Source: Pieris napi (taxonomy: Eukaryota > Arthropoda > Insecta > Lepidoptera > Pieridae). Taken from it: 64,000 bases of DNA. The notes under the pieces are model-generated. The model did not search any database, was not told the origin of the DNA, and worked only from the letters and a program-made list of their open reading frames with translations. The stretch spans positions 5,518,001 to 5,582,000 of the forward strand of contig NC_062245.1 in NCBI RefSeq assembly GCF_905475465.1, written 5' to 3'. This document shows positions 1 through 11,375 of the stretch, one piece after another (the first letter of the stretch is position 1; each line of letters starts with the position of its first letter). The position numbers and the translations under genes were made by a program.

Positions 1-598
1 CTGTATTTTTAAACCCACAAGTCAATTCATGCATATATGCACTCCGCGGTTATGAATAATGCCAAATAAAAATACCAAGGAATAATAAATAATAACAAAG
101 AAACTATGGAAAACGCAGGCGCAAAGCGTTTTAGTTTTAAAATAAATTAATCCTATTTTTTTAATTTCGCACATAGAAGAATCCCTTTAAACTCATCGGG
201 GAATCAAGCACACTCACTCAAGATTAGTAATAGCACGTTTAACCAATAGGGAAGTGTTGAAATACAAAACTCGTGGACGGACTGCCACCACATGCCTTAA
301 TTCTATTACTATGATACTATGATGAATATAAATTCGATTTATTATTTAGAGCACAAATTATTGCCTTCGATAAATTTTCAGCAACGTGTCCCCGCATTTT
401 CTCAGCTAATTAGCGGCTTAGTGCAGCGGAAAAAACGCCGACCGTAATTTTTCATTTAAGCCGTGAATAAACAACGCAAAAAAAATTGAGGAAAATTAAT
501 TAAATTATATGTATTGAAACTGAAATCTTGTTACCCTCCAGTCTAGTAGTAGTTATACTTATAGTAGTTATCTTTCGTACAAATTTAATTAATATTTA
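1..598. other. No gene recognised
   Basis: AT-rich sequence with no credible ORF, splice-bounded exon or repeat that recurs in this window. Confidence 0.5.
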
Positions 599-800
599 GT
601 TTGATGAAGTCAGCTACAATTTTTCACAGACACACACCCATACACATACACATAATTTACACATACACACATACCCCATGTGGTTTCCTCTATATATTGT
701 AATGTATTGTATTGTATTGTATGTTCTATCGATCCGAAGTGGTGGAGGCCTGATGACCTGTAACACAGGTACTCTTAAACAAAACTTCTTTATTATTTAA
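599..800 (+). mobile_element. LINE 3'-UTR tail fragment
   Basis: A CA-rich tract (about 625-675) leads into a short ATTGT tandem run (about 700-720) and a segment at 730-775 that aligns with the 3' end of the LINE tail near 61670-61715: both have TCCG, a GGAGG-like run and a CTGTAA-YACAGGTA hairpin. Here the hairpin is ACCTGT/ACAGGT at 756-770. No coding sequence survives. It is read as a 5'-truncated CR1-group LINE insertion; the family is inferred from the other copies. Confidence 0.55.
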
Positions 801-883
801 ATAACCTGATTATTTTGAACCTAATGTAATATATTAAATTAATTAAGTAAAACGTATACTATATATACACAAAGTTTTTTTCC

Positions 884-1083
884 CGCGGTTATTTGCAATC
901 AGCCCTAAGGCTATGAGCGAATCTGTTCCGTGTCATGTGGAGTGGCTTTCCATTGGAAGCATCTACTCATCTGCTGCCTAGAGCTACTGCCGATCTTCTA
1001 GCTCTAGAATATGGTGACGTTTTAGTCGTCTCACATACCGTTCTATGGTGAGTCGGCGAGCCCGTTCGTTCGGGCGACAGATT
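884..1083 (-). mobile_element. Jockey-type LINE 3' fragment (copy 1)
   Basis: About 200 bp that match 43545-43790 closely: the shared blocks begin with TTTGCAATCAGC and continue through TCTAGAATATGGTGACG. On the minus strand the end is followed by an A-run (TTTTTTT at about 874-880 on the plus strand), as expected for a LINE inserted in minus orientation. Only 3' untranslated and terminal coding sequence remains. The Jockey assignment rests on the longer copy at 43.5-44.0 kb. Confidence 0.6.
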
Positions 1084-2740
1084 ACACAAAATAAAGTGTT
1101 TTTATGTACAGTATATTATATATATTTGAATTTAAAGAATTTATTGTTACTCTTTCCAAGTTATAACGGCAATATAATATTATTAATATTTAGAAGCTTG
1201 CTGGAGCATATTTTGCGGATTTTCACAGGACATCCTTAGGGGATGCACGGCGTAGGCTATCTACTGACTTCGCAACTTTAATGCATATTCGACATTCATG
1301 AATATTCAATACAATTGGCAAAATATTATGAAAATCATATTTTATGTAAGTCATACTAAAACACAGGAACACTAGAAACAAGCATACAAGAATAAGTAAT
1401 GAAGTGAAAACAGTTTTCCTGTGAATCATCCGCACATATCTTGACCAGGCTTTGTGTGGTGGCGAAAATCTACTTATGCGCATCTATTGACACTGATCAA
1501 CTTATTTGTAACGAAGTAAGTATATCAGGGTCCTAAATTTGAATTAATAGTTGCCTGTATTGATCTATCTTAGTGTAGACTACGAACTGTAGATGCTTAA
1601 ATCACTTAACACTTAACAATTTTGCATCTGTTCGTAATCTGTAACTTGTATAACACCAAGTTATTTCCCGCTGTCATTAGATATTTTAACTACAATTTCC
1701 AAGCTGTCTCTTTATTATCAATGAATTTATTTCTTTATTTATTTATTTGCTCAACGGTATTCCTAGAGCTACTTACTAAACAATATTCAAACAATTACAC
1801 TGAACACAAAAGCCAAAAACGGAATACACATTTAAACATACACAAAGCACAGTTTCACCTATACAAAAGCAAAAAATATACAAAGACTGTATTTATAATA
1901 AATTCTAAATTCATTTTTCATTATAATATATATTTAATATAAAGGAAGAATAACAAAGCCATTATTAATAAAATATACCAGAGTTTTTTAAATTATTTAA
2001 AAAAAAAAATTGAGTTACATTAAATATTTGCTGGTAATTTGTGTTATAGTCTGAAGGTAAACGTAAATAGTTTGTATTAGACCGAGGAATTTTAAATAGT
2101 TGGGTTTGCCTTGTATTGTATGAAGAAGGGGTGTGAAATAGTAAAAGCGACAATAAGTCAGGACAATCAATGAAATAATAATCATATCGTTATCCAAACA
2201 ATATAAAAATCCATATGTTTTCACACATTAATAAAGTATTACGACGTTCCTAATAATGTATGTCTCATTTCCTTCAATACGAGCTTCAAAGCTCCCATCA
2301 TACCGGAAAAGGATTATCGTTATTATTAAAGACCCTACTGAATTCGTTCTGAATTACAATTACTTTGAATAACGTTTAAGAAAGGATTACTAGGAGATTT
2401 CCACGTAAATATTGTACTACACTCATCAAAGCTCGCTGAACTTTTAAATGTTACATTTATGTGAAGTTAGAAAGATTCATTTTAATGTTGGGTATGCTGA
2501 AGGCTGAATAAAATTAAGCACTTAAGAATATCACAATAGCTATATAATATATAATTTAATAAAGGTATTTAATTTAGAAAACAAATCAATAAAACATGAT
2601 CTATCACGACCGTCACGTCCAAGAACCCGAATGGAAACGAAAAACAAGAGAAGGTTTTCAGCACGCAATATCCCATCGTGTCAAAAGACTTCGCGCGATG
2701 TATTCTGCACACCATAGTCCCTTCACATCAAAAGTGACAT
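1084..2740. other. No gene recognised
   Basis: AT-rich DNA. A minus-strand ORF at 1223-1483 has a basic N-terminus and a hydrophobic stretch near residues 27-44, but there is no splice or family support, so it is not called a gene. Confidence 0.45.
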
Positions 2741-2743
2741 CAG

Positions 2744-2906
2744 CCTTGGTATTCTGTAACTCAAAATAAACAAAACAATAAACTACAAGCTCCCTCCTTA
2801 TCAGAATGCCAAATCATAAAATGACTGCTTCACGACTGATTTGAGTGCGACCGCCGCTGTGAAAACCGCTGTGTGAGTTCGAAAAGTGAGTTACAGAATC
2901 GCAAGG
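2744..2906. mobile_element. CAG-flanked MITE, copy 1
   Basis: Non-autonomous inverted-repeat element. The left end CCTTGGTATTCTGTAACTCA and the right end GAGTTACAGAATCGCAAGG are imperfect inverted repeats. CAG occurs directly on both sides (2741-2743 and 2907-2909). The right half is shared with 3795-3897 and 41232-41336. No transposase is encoded; superfamily not assigned. Confidence 0.7.
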
Positions 2907-2942
2907 CAGGTGGTAGTCAGCATGCAAAACCTTTATTGTAGA

Positions 2943-3428
2943 CTAGCGGACCCGACAGACGTTGTCCTGTCTTAACTATTAATATTGATTTCAAATTGGT
3001 ATAATGAATTAAAAAATATTTCAGAAACAAAGTGTTTATTATTCTAATGCTTTATGTTATACAACATTCTTTGTTTGTTTTTCTGGCTCGCATATTATTA
3101 TATTATCAATATAATAACTCCGATCGAAGCATTTATTTTGAACGATATTAATTTTTCTTACATCCTCTGACGATATTTGCAGCACGCATTCTGTCAATGT
3201 TGTGTTATGTCAAACGCCATAAGGTTACACCAAAAAGATCGAATTGTATGGTGGTTAAGTATTCTTGAATTTTCTAATTTTCCGCGAAATTTTTTTCTTT
3301 TTTTCTTTTATAAGAACCTTCTCCTGACAATTACAAACACAACAAAAAATAAATCAGACAAATCGGTCGAGCCGTTTTCATGTGATGTCGTGACAACGGA
3401 AAACGCGTTTCATTTTTATATATATAGA
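2943..3428 (-). mobile_element. Non-autonomous Helitron (Lep1-like)
   Basis: Read on the minus strand it begins TCTATATATATAAAAATG and ends in GGGTCCGCTAG, with host A before TC and T after CTAG, as known for Helitron insertion between A and T. The subterminal AACGCGTTTTCCGTTGTCAC block is shared with the copy ending at 32267. No Rep/helicase ORF is present, so it would have moved in trans. Confidence 0.75.
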
Positions 3429-3656
3429 TATTAATCAGGAAAGGGAGGTCATAGGACTTAAGAAGCACAATACTATCGAGACAGACAATAATTTAATTCG
3501 GGATAGAAGTAGGAGCTACACCGCGAAACACGCCATAATTCAAAAACCTCAATCTGTGTTCATCATCATTTTAACTTAAGTCCTCTCATGTCTGTATCCG
3601 TCAAATTGTATTTACGCAATGATGAACATAACAATTTCATTGACATTGTAGACCAG

Positions 3657-3897
3657 CCCTGCGATTCTGTAACTCACTTTTCAAACTCACACAGCGGTTT
3701 TCGCATCGGCGGTCGCTCTCAAATCAGTCGTGAAGCAGTCATTTTATTATTTGGCATTCTGAAAAGGTGGGAGCTTGTAGTTTATTATTAATCAGATTGC
3801 CAAATCATAAAATGACTGCTTCACGACTGATTTGAGAGCGACCGTCGATGCGAAAACCGCTGTGTGAGTTCGAAAAGTGAGTTACAGAATCGCAGGG
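3657..3897. mobile_element. CAG-flanked MITE, copy 2 (foldback form)
   Basis: 241-bp near-palindrome with terminal repeats CCCTGCGATTCTGTAACTCA and its complement at the right end. Arms of about 120 bp meet in a short centre near 3785-3795. CAG lies directly outside both ends (3654-3656 and 3898-3900). The arms carry the same 100-bp module as copies 1 and 3. An apparent 67-aa ORF across the left arm is a by-product. Confidence 0.75.
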
Positions 3898-3900
3898 CAG

Positions 3901-5895
3901 TATTATGTAGTGGAATAGTTTATGGTGTCTATATTATAGTCAGAAATACATAATAACACAAATAAATAATAATTAAATTTTAGATTGTGATAATAAACTC
4001 TTTGCCTCAAGCGTACTTCTTAATCCGTCATTCGTTTGTTTTCTGTAAAAAATATTATTTAAAGTATCCAAAATGTTAAGTTGTTCAGATCGTCAACAGC
4101 CTAAGTGCTTGTTGTGTAATCAAAAGTTTTCAACTAGCCTCATTATGCAGTCTCCCAAAAGCGTAATGGCAAGAATAAATTAAAGCAACTTATGCTACGA
4201 CATCTTTTATTGTCGTATGGAGACTACTTTTTATATGCCTTTAAAATACTCATCAGCTATAGTTTTTCCTACAATTAATTTGTTATTATAAAACTCAGGA
4301 AATAAAAACGTACATGTAACAACACACACATATGAAGCAATACTGGGAGGAGTGGCTGATGATGCTTTGCCAGTAACGGGCTTCGCCCAATATCTCTGTC
4401 GGCTTATCGACGTCGACCACAATACGTAATAACAAAGAAAAAGCTTTACAGAAATAGAGCTTATATTATGTTTCGACATTATGAAGCAAGAGATTATAAA
4501 GCAATAGACTGACGCCGTATGCCGTAGGTTGAAATCAAGATTATTAAAGTATAAAATAAGTGAAACTATACAATTTAAAGAAATATAAATGGCGTACCTA
4601 CTACTACTGGCGTGGCAGACTACTTTATCACTAATAAGCGATCTCTTATAAATAAATTACTTTTTTTATTATCTGTATAATATAAAATCGCGTAAGATCT
4701 ACAATTCTGTCGATTAAGGTTTACATTCTATAACTAAATATAAAGAAAAAATTATCAAGGATCACAATCCTATCTTAGATGAATGATCTGCCTGCTTGTT
4801 GGCCTGCTGTCTATAATAAAAAAATGTCGCTTTTTAAACTTATGTCCCTGTTAAGTGAGCATATTTGCATGTGTACTTTAAACACGTAATGAAGATATGT
4901 ATTTGGTATATAAACTTTCAAATAAAGTATTAGATGGCGTAAAAATAACAAGCGTCTTCATTATATGTTGCTCGAAGGAGATGCGATTATTTTTGTAGTT
5001 ATAAAAACATTGAACACTTATAATGAGGCCAGCAAACTTTCTGTATCCGAGAATCGTAGTGTTTTTAATACTTCTGGATAACAAGTGCAATTTTATTTTA
5101 AAAATACCTACAGTGATATTAAACCATATGTTTTTAATTTCTTTCGGCTCATATAAATTAATAATTCAGTTCTTACAATCAATAAATAAATAGACGGAAA
5201 AAATATACCATATGAAGAGAACGATACAGAATATTTAATTGTAACATGTATTACGAGTGAAATTTGTTCGCAAAGCCAAATATTGAATACATTCATGACT
5301 GTTAATTTAAATTTATTTCCACTTTTTGCCACTCTCAAACTCGAAACGAAACTCCTCAAACTGTCAATATGGCGTCGGCAAACCACAACTTTGATGGTGC
5401 TTTCCAAAGTTTCATGAAAAACAATAAGTACAATGGAAGAGTGTAATGACAATAATAATGTGATTTGACTCAAGCAATTGAATTTTTATGTGATATGTTT
5501 CATCTTATTATTTCTGACAAATAATGAGTCTATGGTACGAAATACGAATGGCCTAAGCATTAGCCAGCCAGTTTATTAAATGTCGTAACAAACGCTACGG
5601 CTGAATATCTTTCAGGCCGCTAGTTAAACGGCGCCGTTTAGTTAAAAGGCTAGGCTGTTAATTGAACGGCTAATTAAGCTAGTTGGCTGCGACATATATA
5701 TGCAAGGCTGTCCAAATTCAATGAAGATGTCAAGTAACTGCATTTAGGATGAAATTCAGTAGTTTGTGTATATAAAACTATAAGAAATACTACATTTTAC
5801 AATATTTTTTTTTTTGCAGAACCGTAAGTTAAGTTGATAAATGAGACTGCCCGTAGACAACGGCAGTTATATTATTTAGTTTTATTTATTATTTA
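3901..5895. other. No gene recognised; small repeats
   Basis: About 4612-4655 shares the CTAATAAGCGATCTCTT block with the LINE tail at 30.9-31.3 kb. A 16-bp perfect palindrome TAAACGGCGCCGTTTA lies at 5625-5640, within a run of GTTAA-ACGGC-like units (5620-5680). Minus-strand ORFs here have no domain or splice support. Confidence 0.45.
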
Positions 5896-6209
5896 ATAGA
5901 TGACCCGGTGAACTTCGTATCGCCTACATACATTTGTGTCAAAACTTAATAAAAAAAAATCTAGAAAGATTAGATTTCATACTACAGCTATGAAAAAAAA
6001 TTTTTGAAAGCTATAAATGTATGACAACCAAGTGCCGATTTTTTATTTCTAAAGCCAAAAGATATCAAATAATCTTTACATATTATATAAGTTTAAACCT
6101 TCCATGTACTTCCACAAATATTTCAAGATCATAATTAGCCAATTCGGTCTAGCCATTTCTGAGTTTTAGCGAGTACAGCAATAAGTTTTATACAATTATA
6201 TATATGTTA
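5896..6209 (-). mobile_element. Non-autonomous Helitron, decayed
   Basis: The plus strand starts with TAGATGACCCGGTGAACTTC, the complement of a Helitron 3' end, but the terminal CTAG has decayed to ATAG. The other end contains ACTCGCTAAAACTCAGAAATGG and ATTGGCTAATTATGATCTTG (minus strand) before a TATATATAATTG start. The latter block recurs at 13.6 kb and 59.85 kb, so the three belong to one subfamily. Confidence 0.6.
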
Positions 6210-7806
6210 TAAGTCTTCGGAAGTGTACGGAATGGCTTTGAGGAGTGCCGCCAACGCAACGGTCGTCATTTAAACAATGTAGTGTTTAAAAAGTAAAATT
6301 TGTTTTTTTATCATTCAATTCATCTTTTCAATTCACCTATAAATAATAATAATAATAAGTTTAATGTTGTTTTATTTTCAACAACAAAGTAGTTGGGTCG
6401 TTTTGAGACACCCTTTATAGTTTTTTCTCCCTACAATAATTTAAAACGTGGGGAGCATGGGTAGCCTTTGAAATGTCAAAATTATGTGTTATCAAATACC
6501 CACATGTATTAACAACCTTAATCGCAAAGGAGTCATTGCTGAGATTTTTCACTGGTAATTTTTATGATATTTATGATTAACACCGTTATTTTTTAAGTGT
6601 AAAACATGCATGATGCTTTTCACCGTATGAATGAGTAAAAAATCGAACGCAGAATTATTATCACAACCTTATCAACAGACTTAATCACGAGGTTAAAACT
6701 GTGGTCGAGCTACGGTGTCTTGTCAAGCTATTGAATTTAATTCAACGTAGCCGTGTATATGAAATATGAAAAAAGTATAAATAGAAATCATTTTGGGGTG
6801 CGATGAATCAAGCTTATGATTAGTGCTATCTCCAATGTAATACGTGACGTTGCAGATGTATGAGATGTTGAGAACCTTGTTATTTTCTGTAAGGAGAGTG
6901 TGTTTGAAATTTATGCTTTAATAATTTAATAGCCACCTCTATTAATAACCCACGTTTTATTAGAAAAAGGACGGAGATACCTTTATCTGTTGTGAAAAAT
7001 GGTCTGTGAATCAAAAAAACGCGTCATTCATTCTTTTTAATACACGTCCAGAAAGTTAAACAAAATACAATACTAAGTTATAGTAAACACAGATTTCACA
7101 TCATTTTTAAACCAATTCATTGCGAATGACACAAAAACAAATTTAGAAAACTGATCTCCTTTATTTAATTAATTATATGTCTTACTAACTATTATAAATT
7201 AAAAACTCCTTTTATCAAAATGTTAAGTTCATAATCATTACTGAGAGTCCCACCTGCAAACTGTATAGTGGAGGTTCCATTTGTCGAATTAGAGCGAGGT
7301 ATTTTACCGGAAACGGACAGCCTCAAAGCCTTTCAATGAGCCTGTGCTGAAATGGACTTTTGTCTGTTTTATTTCGTAAGCTAAAATTTTTGTGAGGAAA
7401 TTAGAATATTCGCCTAAGACAAAATTACGGTTATACGTATTCATTGCTAAAGATTATATACGTAACAAAATACCCATATTTACACCTTTCTATATATTTC
7501 TTTAACAATTAAATTATTAATTATTCCTACCATGTATTTCTATAATAAATTATCCATCTGTGACAGTCTTCTAAAAAAAACTCGATGTCTGTAAAGTCGG
7601 TTTACGGACAATATTTTCCGTGACCACGTCACAACAAAACATTGATGAAATGATTGTATACTTTTTATGAATAAAATTGAATTATCACTATTTTATATGG
7701 ATACAATGAAGGAGTGAAATTAAATCTACAATTTAATAAATTTCCTTTTATTTGCACGTACAATGAGCGTAACGGGACAATGAGTCATGTTTTTTCGTGC
7801 GTACAG
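6210..7806. other. No gene recognised
   Basis: AT-rich DNA with an ATA-type microsatellite at about 6341-6358. Nothing else could be assigned. Confidence 0.45.
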
Positions 7807-8057
7807 CCGGCGTTCAACTATTTATTAGACGTTGTCTCGTCAATAAGCATTTTGGATCCTGCCACATACATACGATAAGAGTTATATTAGAGAATAATAG
7901 ATGTAACTTTAATAAAAATGCCTTTTGTCAGTCACCAAAACTGTACAAAGCTAGAAAACTGCATTTCGTCAATGAAACGAACTCCCAACTTGTATCCGGA
8001 ATGTTAGTAGCCATTTTTGTGCTTTTAAACTTCTACGCAGTTTCCGTGGAACTCTGA
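7807..8057 (+). CDS. Possible terminal exon of a small secreted/GPI- or membrane-anchored protein
   Basis: A possible acceptor (CGTACAG at 7800-7806) precedes an open stretch of about 83 codons to TGA at 8055-8057. The translation has four cysteines with spacing C-x8-C-x13-C-x7-C, then a polar linker and a hydrophobic C-terminal segment (SGMLVAIFVLLNFYAVSVEL) directly before the stop. A late cysteine cluster followed by a hydrophobic tail recalls last exons of Ly6-like GPI-anchored proteins, but the CxC/CN signature of that family is not clear. No upstream exon was found on the plus strand, and the upstream pyrimidine tract is weak. It could be a chance ORF. Confidence 0.25.
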
Positions 8058-8912
8058 GAGTTAACTTTTTTAATGTGTTAAATAGTTCTTTGTTAGGCCG
8101 AAGGCAGTTATTTTTTTATTACATTTTACAATGAACAGGTTTCGTGATTTTTATGGTACTTTTTAACTTGTATTTGAAGCTGGATCTTATTAGTGGTCAT
8201 TTAAATAACCATCATGTCTCTGAGTGAGGCTGTCAACTCTTCAAGTTTTGGTTTTAGCACACATTCATCGCAATTATGATTTCTTATAAAGTATATTTCA
8301 ATATTATAAAACAGTCAAAATATTTAGGTCATATCTTTTAAAGGTCGGTAACGTACTTGCGAATGTGTCCATGGGCATATCACAGGTGAGCGTCTTGCCA
8401 ATTGGCCTACTGTTCTACATAAAAATCAATTATCTGAGGTGCGCCCCCTCACATTTATTTTGTGACATTATACAACCATATTTTTTCTTCATTACGTATA
8501 TATGTCAATTTAATTGATTTAATAAAAAACAACGGTCTTATTATCCCTATATTCATATAATATTTTAAAGTGTTACAAAAAAATGTAAACAGAATACTGA
8601 AATAATATTACTATTTAATTAAAACGAGTGAATGGTGTTGATATGAATAGCTGAAGTCCAAACAACTGATTTCCATAATACTACTTTGAGGGTTTCTATA
8701 TGAGTAGGCTGTTTAAGCACGAGCGTTATATAATTATAAAATTTATTTTTGTCACATATATGTGTAAGTATAAAAACAAATAATATTTTTTTTAGACAAA
8801 CCTAAGTAAGGCTATAAGAAAACGTTAAAGTTCAGACAATTTATTTAAATTAAACATACTATACGTCTAAGTTAATTATTTACGATATCCAATCTTTTCA
8901 TATTTTTTAATA
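8058..8912. other. No gene recognised
   Basis: AT-rich DNA without recurring repeats or exon-like segments. Confidence 0.4.
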
Positions 8913-9216
8913 TACGGGGGGCAAACGGGCAGGAACACACACATTGCCAGAAGACACGCAAGCAATTGGTACGATCTTGAAGGACCCTAAGTCGAATTGC
9001 TTCGAAAAACTTCAATGGGCAGCTGGTTCCACATAGTGGTGGTGCGCGGAAAAAACTGCCTTAAGAAACGCTCTGTTGTGCAACGACGGACGTCTGCCTC
9101 GTCGTCCGATGAAGAAACTCAAGTGCAGGTATTAATCCGAACAACTACTCTTAACACTCTCCGTGGTAAATGCGGTAGAGAGTGACACCATATCTCAACG
9201 CAACGCGAGATTGACA
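8913..9216. repeat. Dispersed repeat, LINE-derived type
   Basis: Moderately GC-rich block with GGCAGCTGGTTCCACATAGT and CACTCTCCGTGGTAAATGCG motifs that I recognise as a very common dispersed repeat of lepidopteran genomes. The 62-aa ORF inside it is a by-product. Its strand and parent element cannot be fixed from this single copy. Confidence 0.45.
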
Positions 9217-9848
9217 TCCGATTATGAATAATCAAATCTATTTTCTAGTCGTGTGATAAAAATACAGTTTTAACGATTACAGATTATATTTGCCTCCCAT
9301 TAGGTGACAGATAACCTGGTGATGGTGGAGTGAAGGCAGATGACCTGGAAGACGGTGGATGGTAAACGCGGGGAACCGGTCGTACTGGAAATTTAGAGGA
9401 GAGTCCATCAGTGGACCTCAACAGGCTGAAAAGTAGATTGTATTTTATTTTTATAGGCGTTAAAATTGTAATAGCCGCTTTATATAACGAAACAGCAAGA
9501 TAGTTCGCAAAATGTTTGAGTTTTGAGCTAAGACTAATATTAATGAAAGAATTTTGTCACAATATTTACTCAGAAAACTACGAGTATATTTAGTAATATA
9601 TAACCAAGTCTTAATTAACGTACATTCTATAAGTAACATTTGTATGAATTCTAATTGATATCCACTAAAAGCTCTGTTTATATTCAACCTAAGTATTATT
9701 TTAGTCTATACGAAGTGTTGAGGCTTAACACGAGACGTAATGAATCCCATCACCAGACACTGAGATTCATTACAAACTTCAAGCGAAATTAATGAAGGTA
9801 GAATATAATTTATATATTCACATTTTTTTGTAGATAATTCTATTACGT
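9217..9848. other. No gene recognised
   Basis: A mildly GC-rich, GGTGG-rich piece at 9290-9420 is followed by AT-rich sequence. No support for a gene. Confidence 0.4.
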
Positions 9849-10111
9849 TGGCCGTGTTGGCCTAGTGGCTTCAGCGTGCGACTTTCATCCCTGAGGTCGT
9901 AGGTTCGATCCCCGGCTGTGCACCAATGGACTTTCTTTCTATGTGCGCATTTAACATTCGCTCGAACGGACCCTTTTTAGACCTAAAAAGTCAAGGGAGT
10001 GCGTCAGGCACAGAAGGCTGATCACCTACTTGCCTATTAGATTACCAAATGATCTTGAAACAGATACAGAAATCTGAGGCCCAGACCTAAAAAGGTTGTA
10101 GCGCCATTGAT
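9849..10111 (+). mobile_element. tRNA-derived SINE, family A (full copy)
   Basis: The head contains an A box (TGGCCTAGTGGC) and a B box (GGTTCGATCCC at 9902-9912), the internal RNA polymerase III promoter of a tRNA. The body includes CACCAATGGACTTTCTTTCT and CCTACTTGCCTATTAGATT and ends at AAAAGGTTGTAGCGCCATTG. Five other copies occur in the window (10.8, 51.1, 59.5, 62.0 and 62.4 kb). Confidence 0.85.
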
Positions 10112-10754
10112 TTACTTTTTTTATTTTAATTCTTACGTTGCTTAAATAATTGATTTATGATTGAGACATCTTTACCAATAATTTAAAACAAAGAGGGCAT
10201 TATTGTGTATAATATCTTAATTTGTGGCTCCCGTGCGACGCGAGGAACATCGCGAAGAAATCTGAAATACTTGATGTCTTGAATTGATATCAAAATAATT
10301 AAATAAGTTATTTTTCAAATCAAATTTAACACTCAATTTGTGACATTACAATACAAAAAAGCGGTATATTTAATTGATTGACTAGAGCGGACGGAGGTCC
10401 GTTTGTCTATGAAGAACCATCTAGAATAGAGCGCATGATATATTATTCTAGCATAATTAATATAGTTTAAGCCGCATATAAATAATTGTTAATTACATTA
10501 CGCTCAGTAATAACACCTGTGTACTAACCAAATAACTATCTAATACCAGCCAACTCGATCTGGATATAATATCTATCTATAGTTATATTCCAAAGCTCTT
10601 AGTTTTGTCTTAGGAATCAGAATGTACACATCCCGCTTCGATTGATTTAATGCGGGACACAGCTATAATCATAATTACAACCCTGTTCGTACCAAAAATA
10701 AATATTTCAGGAGAAAATTATTCAAAACCAACTAGTACTTGTCATTTGTCATTA
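10112..10754. other. No gene recognised
   Basis: AT-rich spacer between two SINE A copies in opposite orientation. Confidence 0.4.
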
Positions 10755-10963
10755 AGTCTGGGCCTCACATTTCTGAATCTGTTTCAATCTAATAGGTAAG
10801 TAGGTAGCCTCCTGTGGCTGACGCACGCCGTCGAATTTTTGGGTATAAGGCCAGCCTGATTCCAGCGCACAAATGCGCACATAGAATGAAAGTCCACAGC
10901 TGGGGATCAAATCTACGACCTCAGGGATGGAAGTCCCACGCTATCCACTAAGCCAACACTACT
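10755..10963 (-). mobile_element. tRNA-derived SINE, family A
   Basis: Reverse-oriented, diverged copy: GTCTGGGCCTCACATTTCTG at the left matches the tail side, and the B-box complement GGGGATCAAATC with GACCTCAGGGATG lies at the right. The extreme tail beyond the family's CCAGACCT is missing. Confidence 0.75.
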
Positions 10964-10989
10964 CTCATTTGTCACTTATAATATAAAAT

Positions 10990-11375
10990 AAAAATAGAAA
11001 ATAAAATATCCTTTATTTGAGTACTCTATAACTACAGTAAGTCCATCTCTTTTAAGTTTTACACTAGTACTCGACCTCCGACGGAGAGAAGGCCTCCTTC
11101 AGATTCTTCCATTTGTCCCTCTTTGTTGCGACAATTTTCCAGTTTTTTCCCGCTATCTCTTTTATTTCATCTTCCCAAATCTTTGGTGGGCATCCTCTCT
11201 TTATTTTTCCCACTGGGCCCTTCCAAGTAAGGGTCTTTTTGACCCTTCTGCTATCACAAATGCGGCCAATGTGACCGGCCCATTTCCATTTTAACGTTTT
11301 TTGTATATGTTACAACGTCTTTTATTTTTGTACGGCTTCGTATCACCTCGTTTTTTACTTTGTCTTTTAGTTTCA
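10990..11375 (-). pseudogene. RTE-like LINE, 3' end of the reverse-transcriptase ORF (decayed)
   Basis: On the minus strand the frame reads through the C-terminal signature of RTE-type endonuclease-reverse transcriptases: WAGHIGRICDSRR, then WKGPVGKIKRGCPPKIWEDE, then KNWKIVATKRDKWKNLKEAF, ending at a stop near 11070. Upstream of the WAGH motif the frame changes by one base near 11285, so this is a dead fragment. About 80 bp of 3' UTR with AATAAA-like sequence follow. The catalytic part is absent; clade assignment is from these motifs only. Confidence 0.7.

Noticed and set aside
1223..1483. Minus-strand 86-codon ORF with basic N-terminus and membrane-like segment, resembling the start of a type II membrane enzyme.
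   Set aside because: No donor site in a sensible position, no conserved motif, and it lies in AT-rich DNA where hydrophobic ORFs arise by chance.
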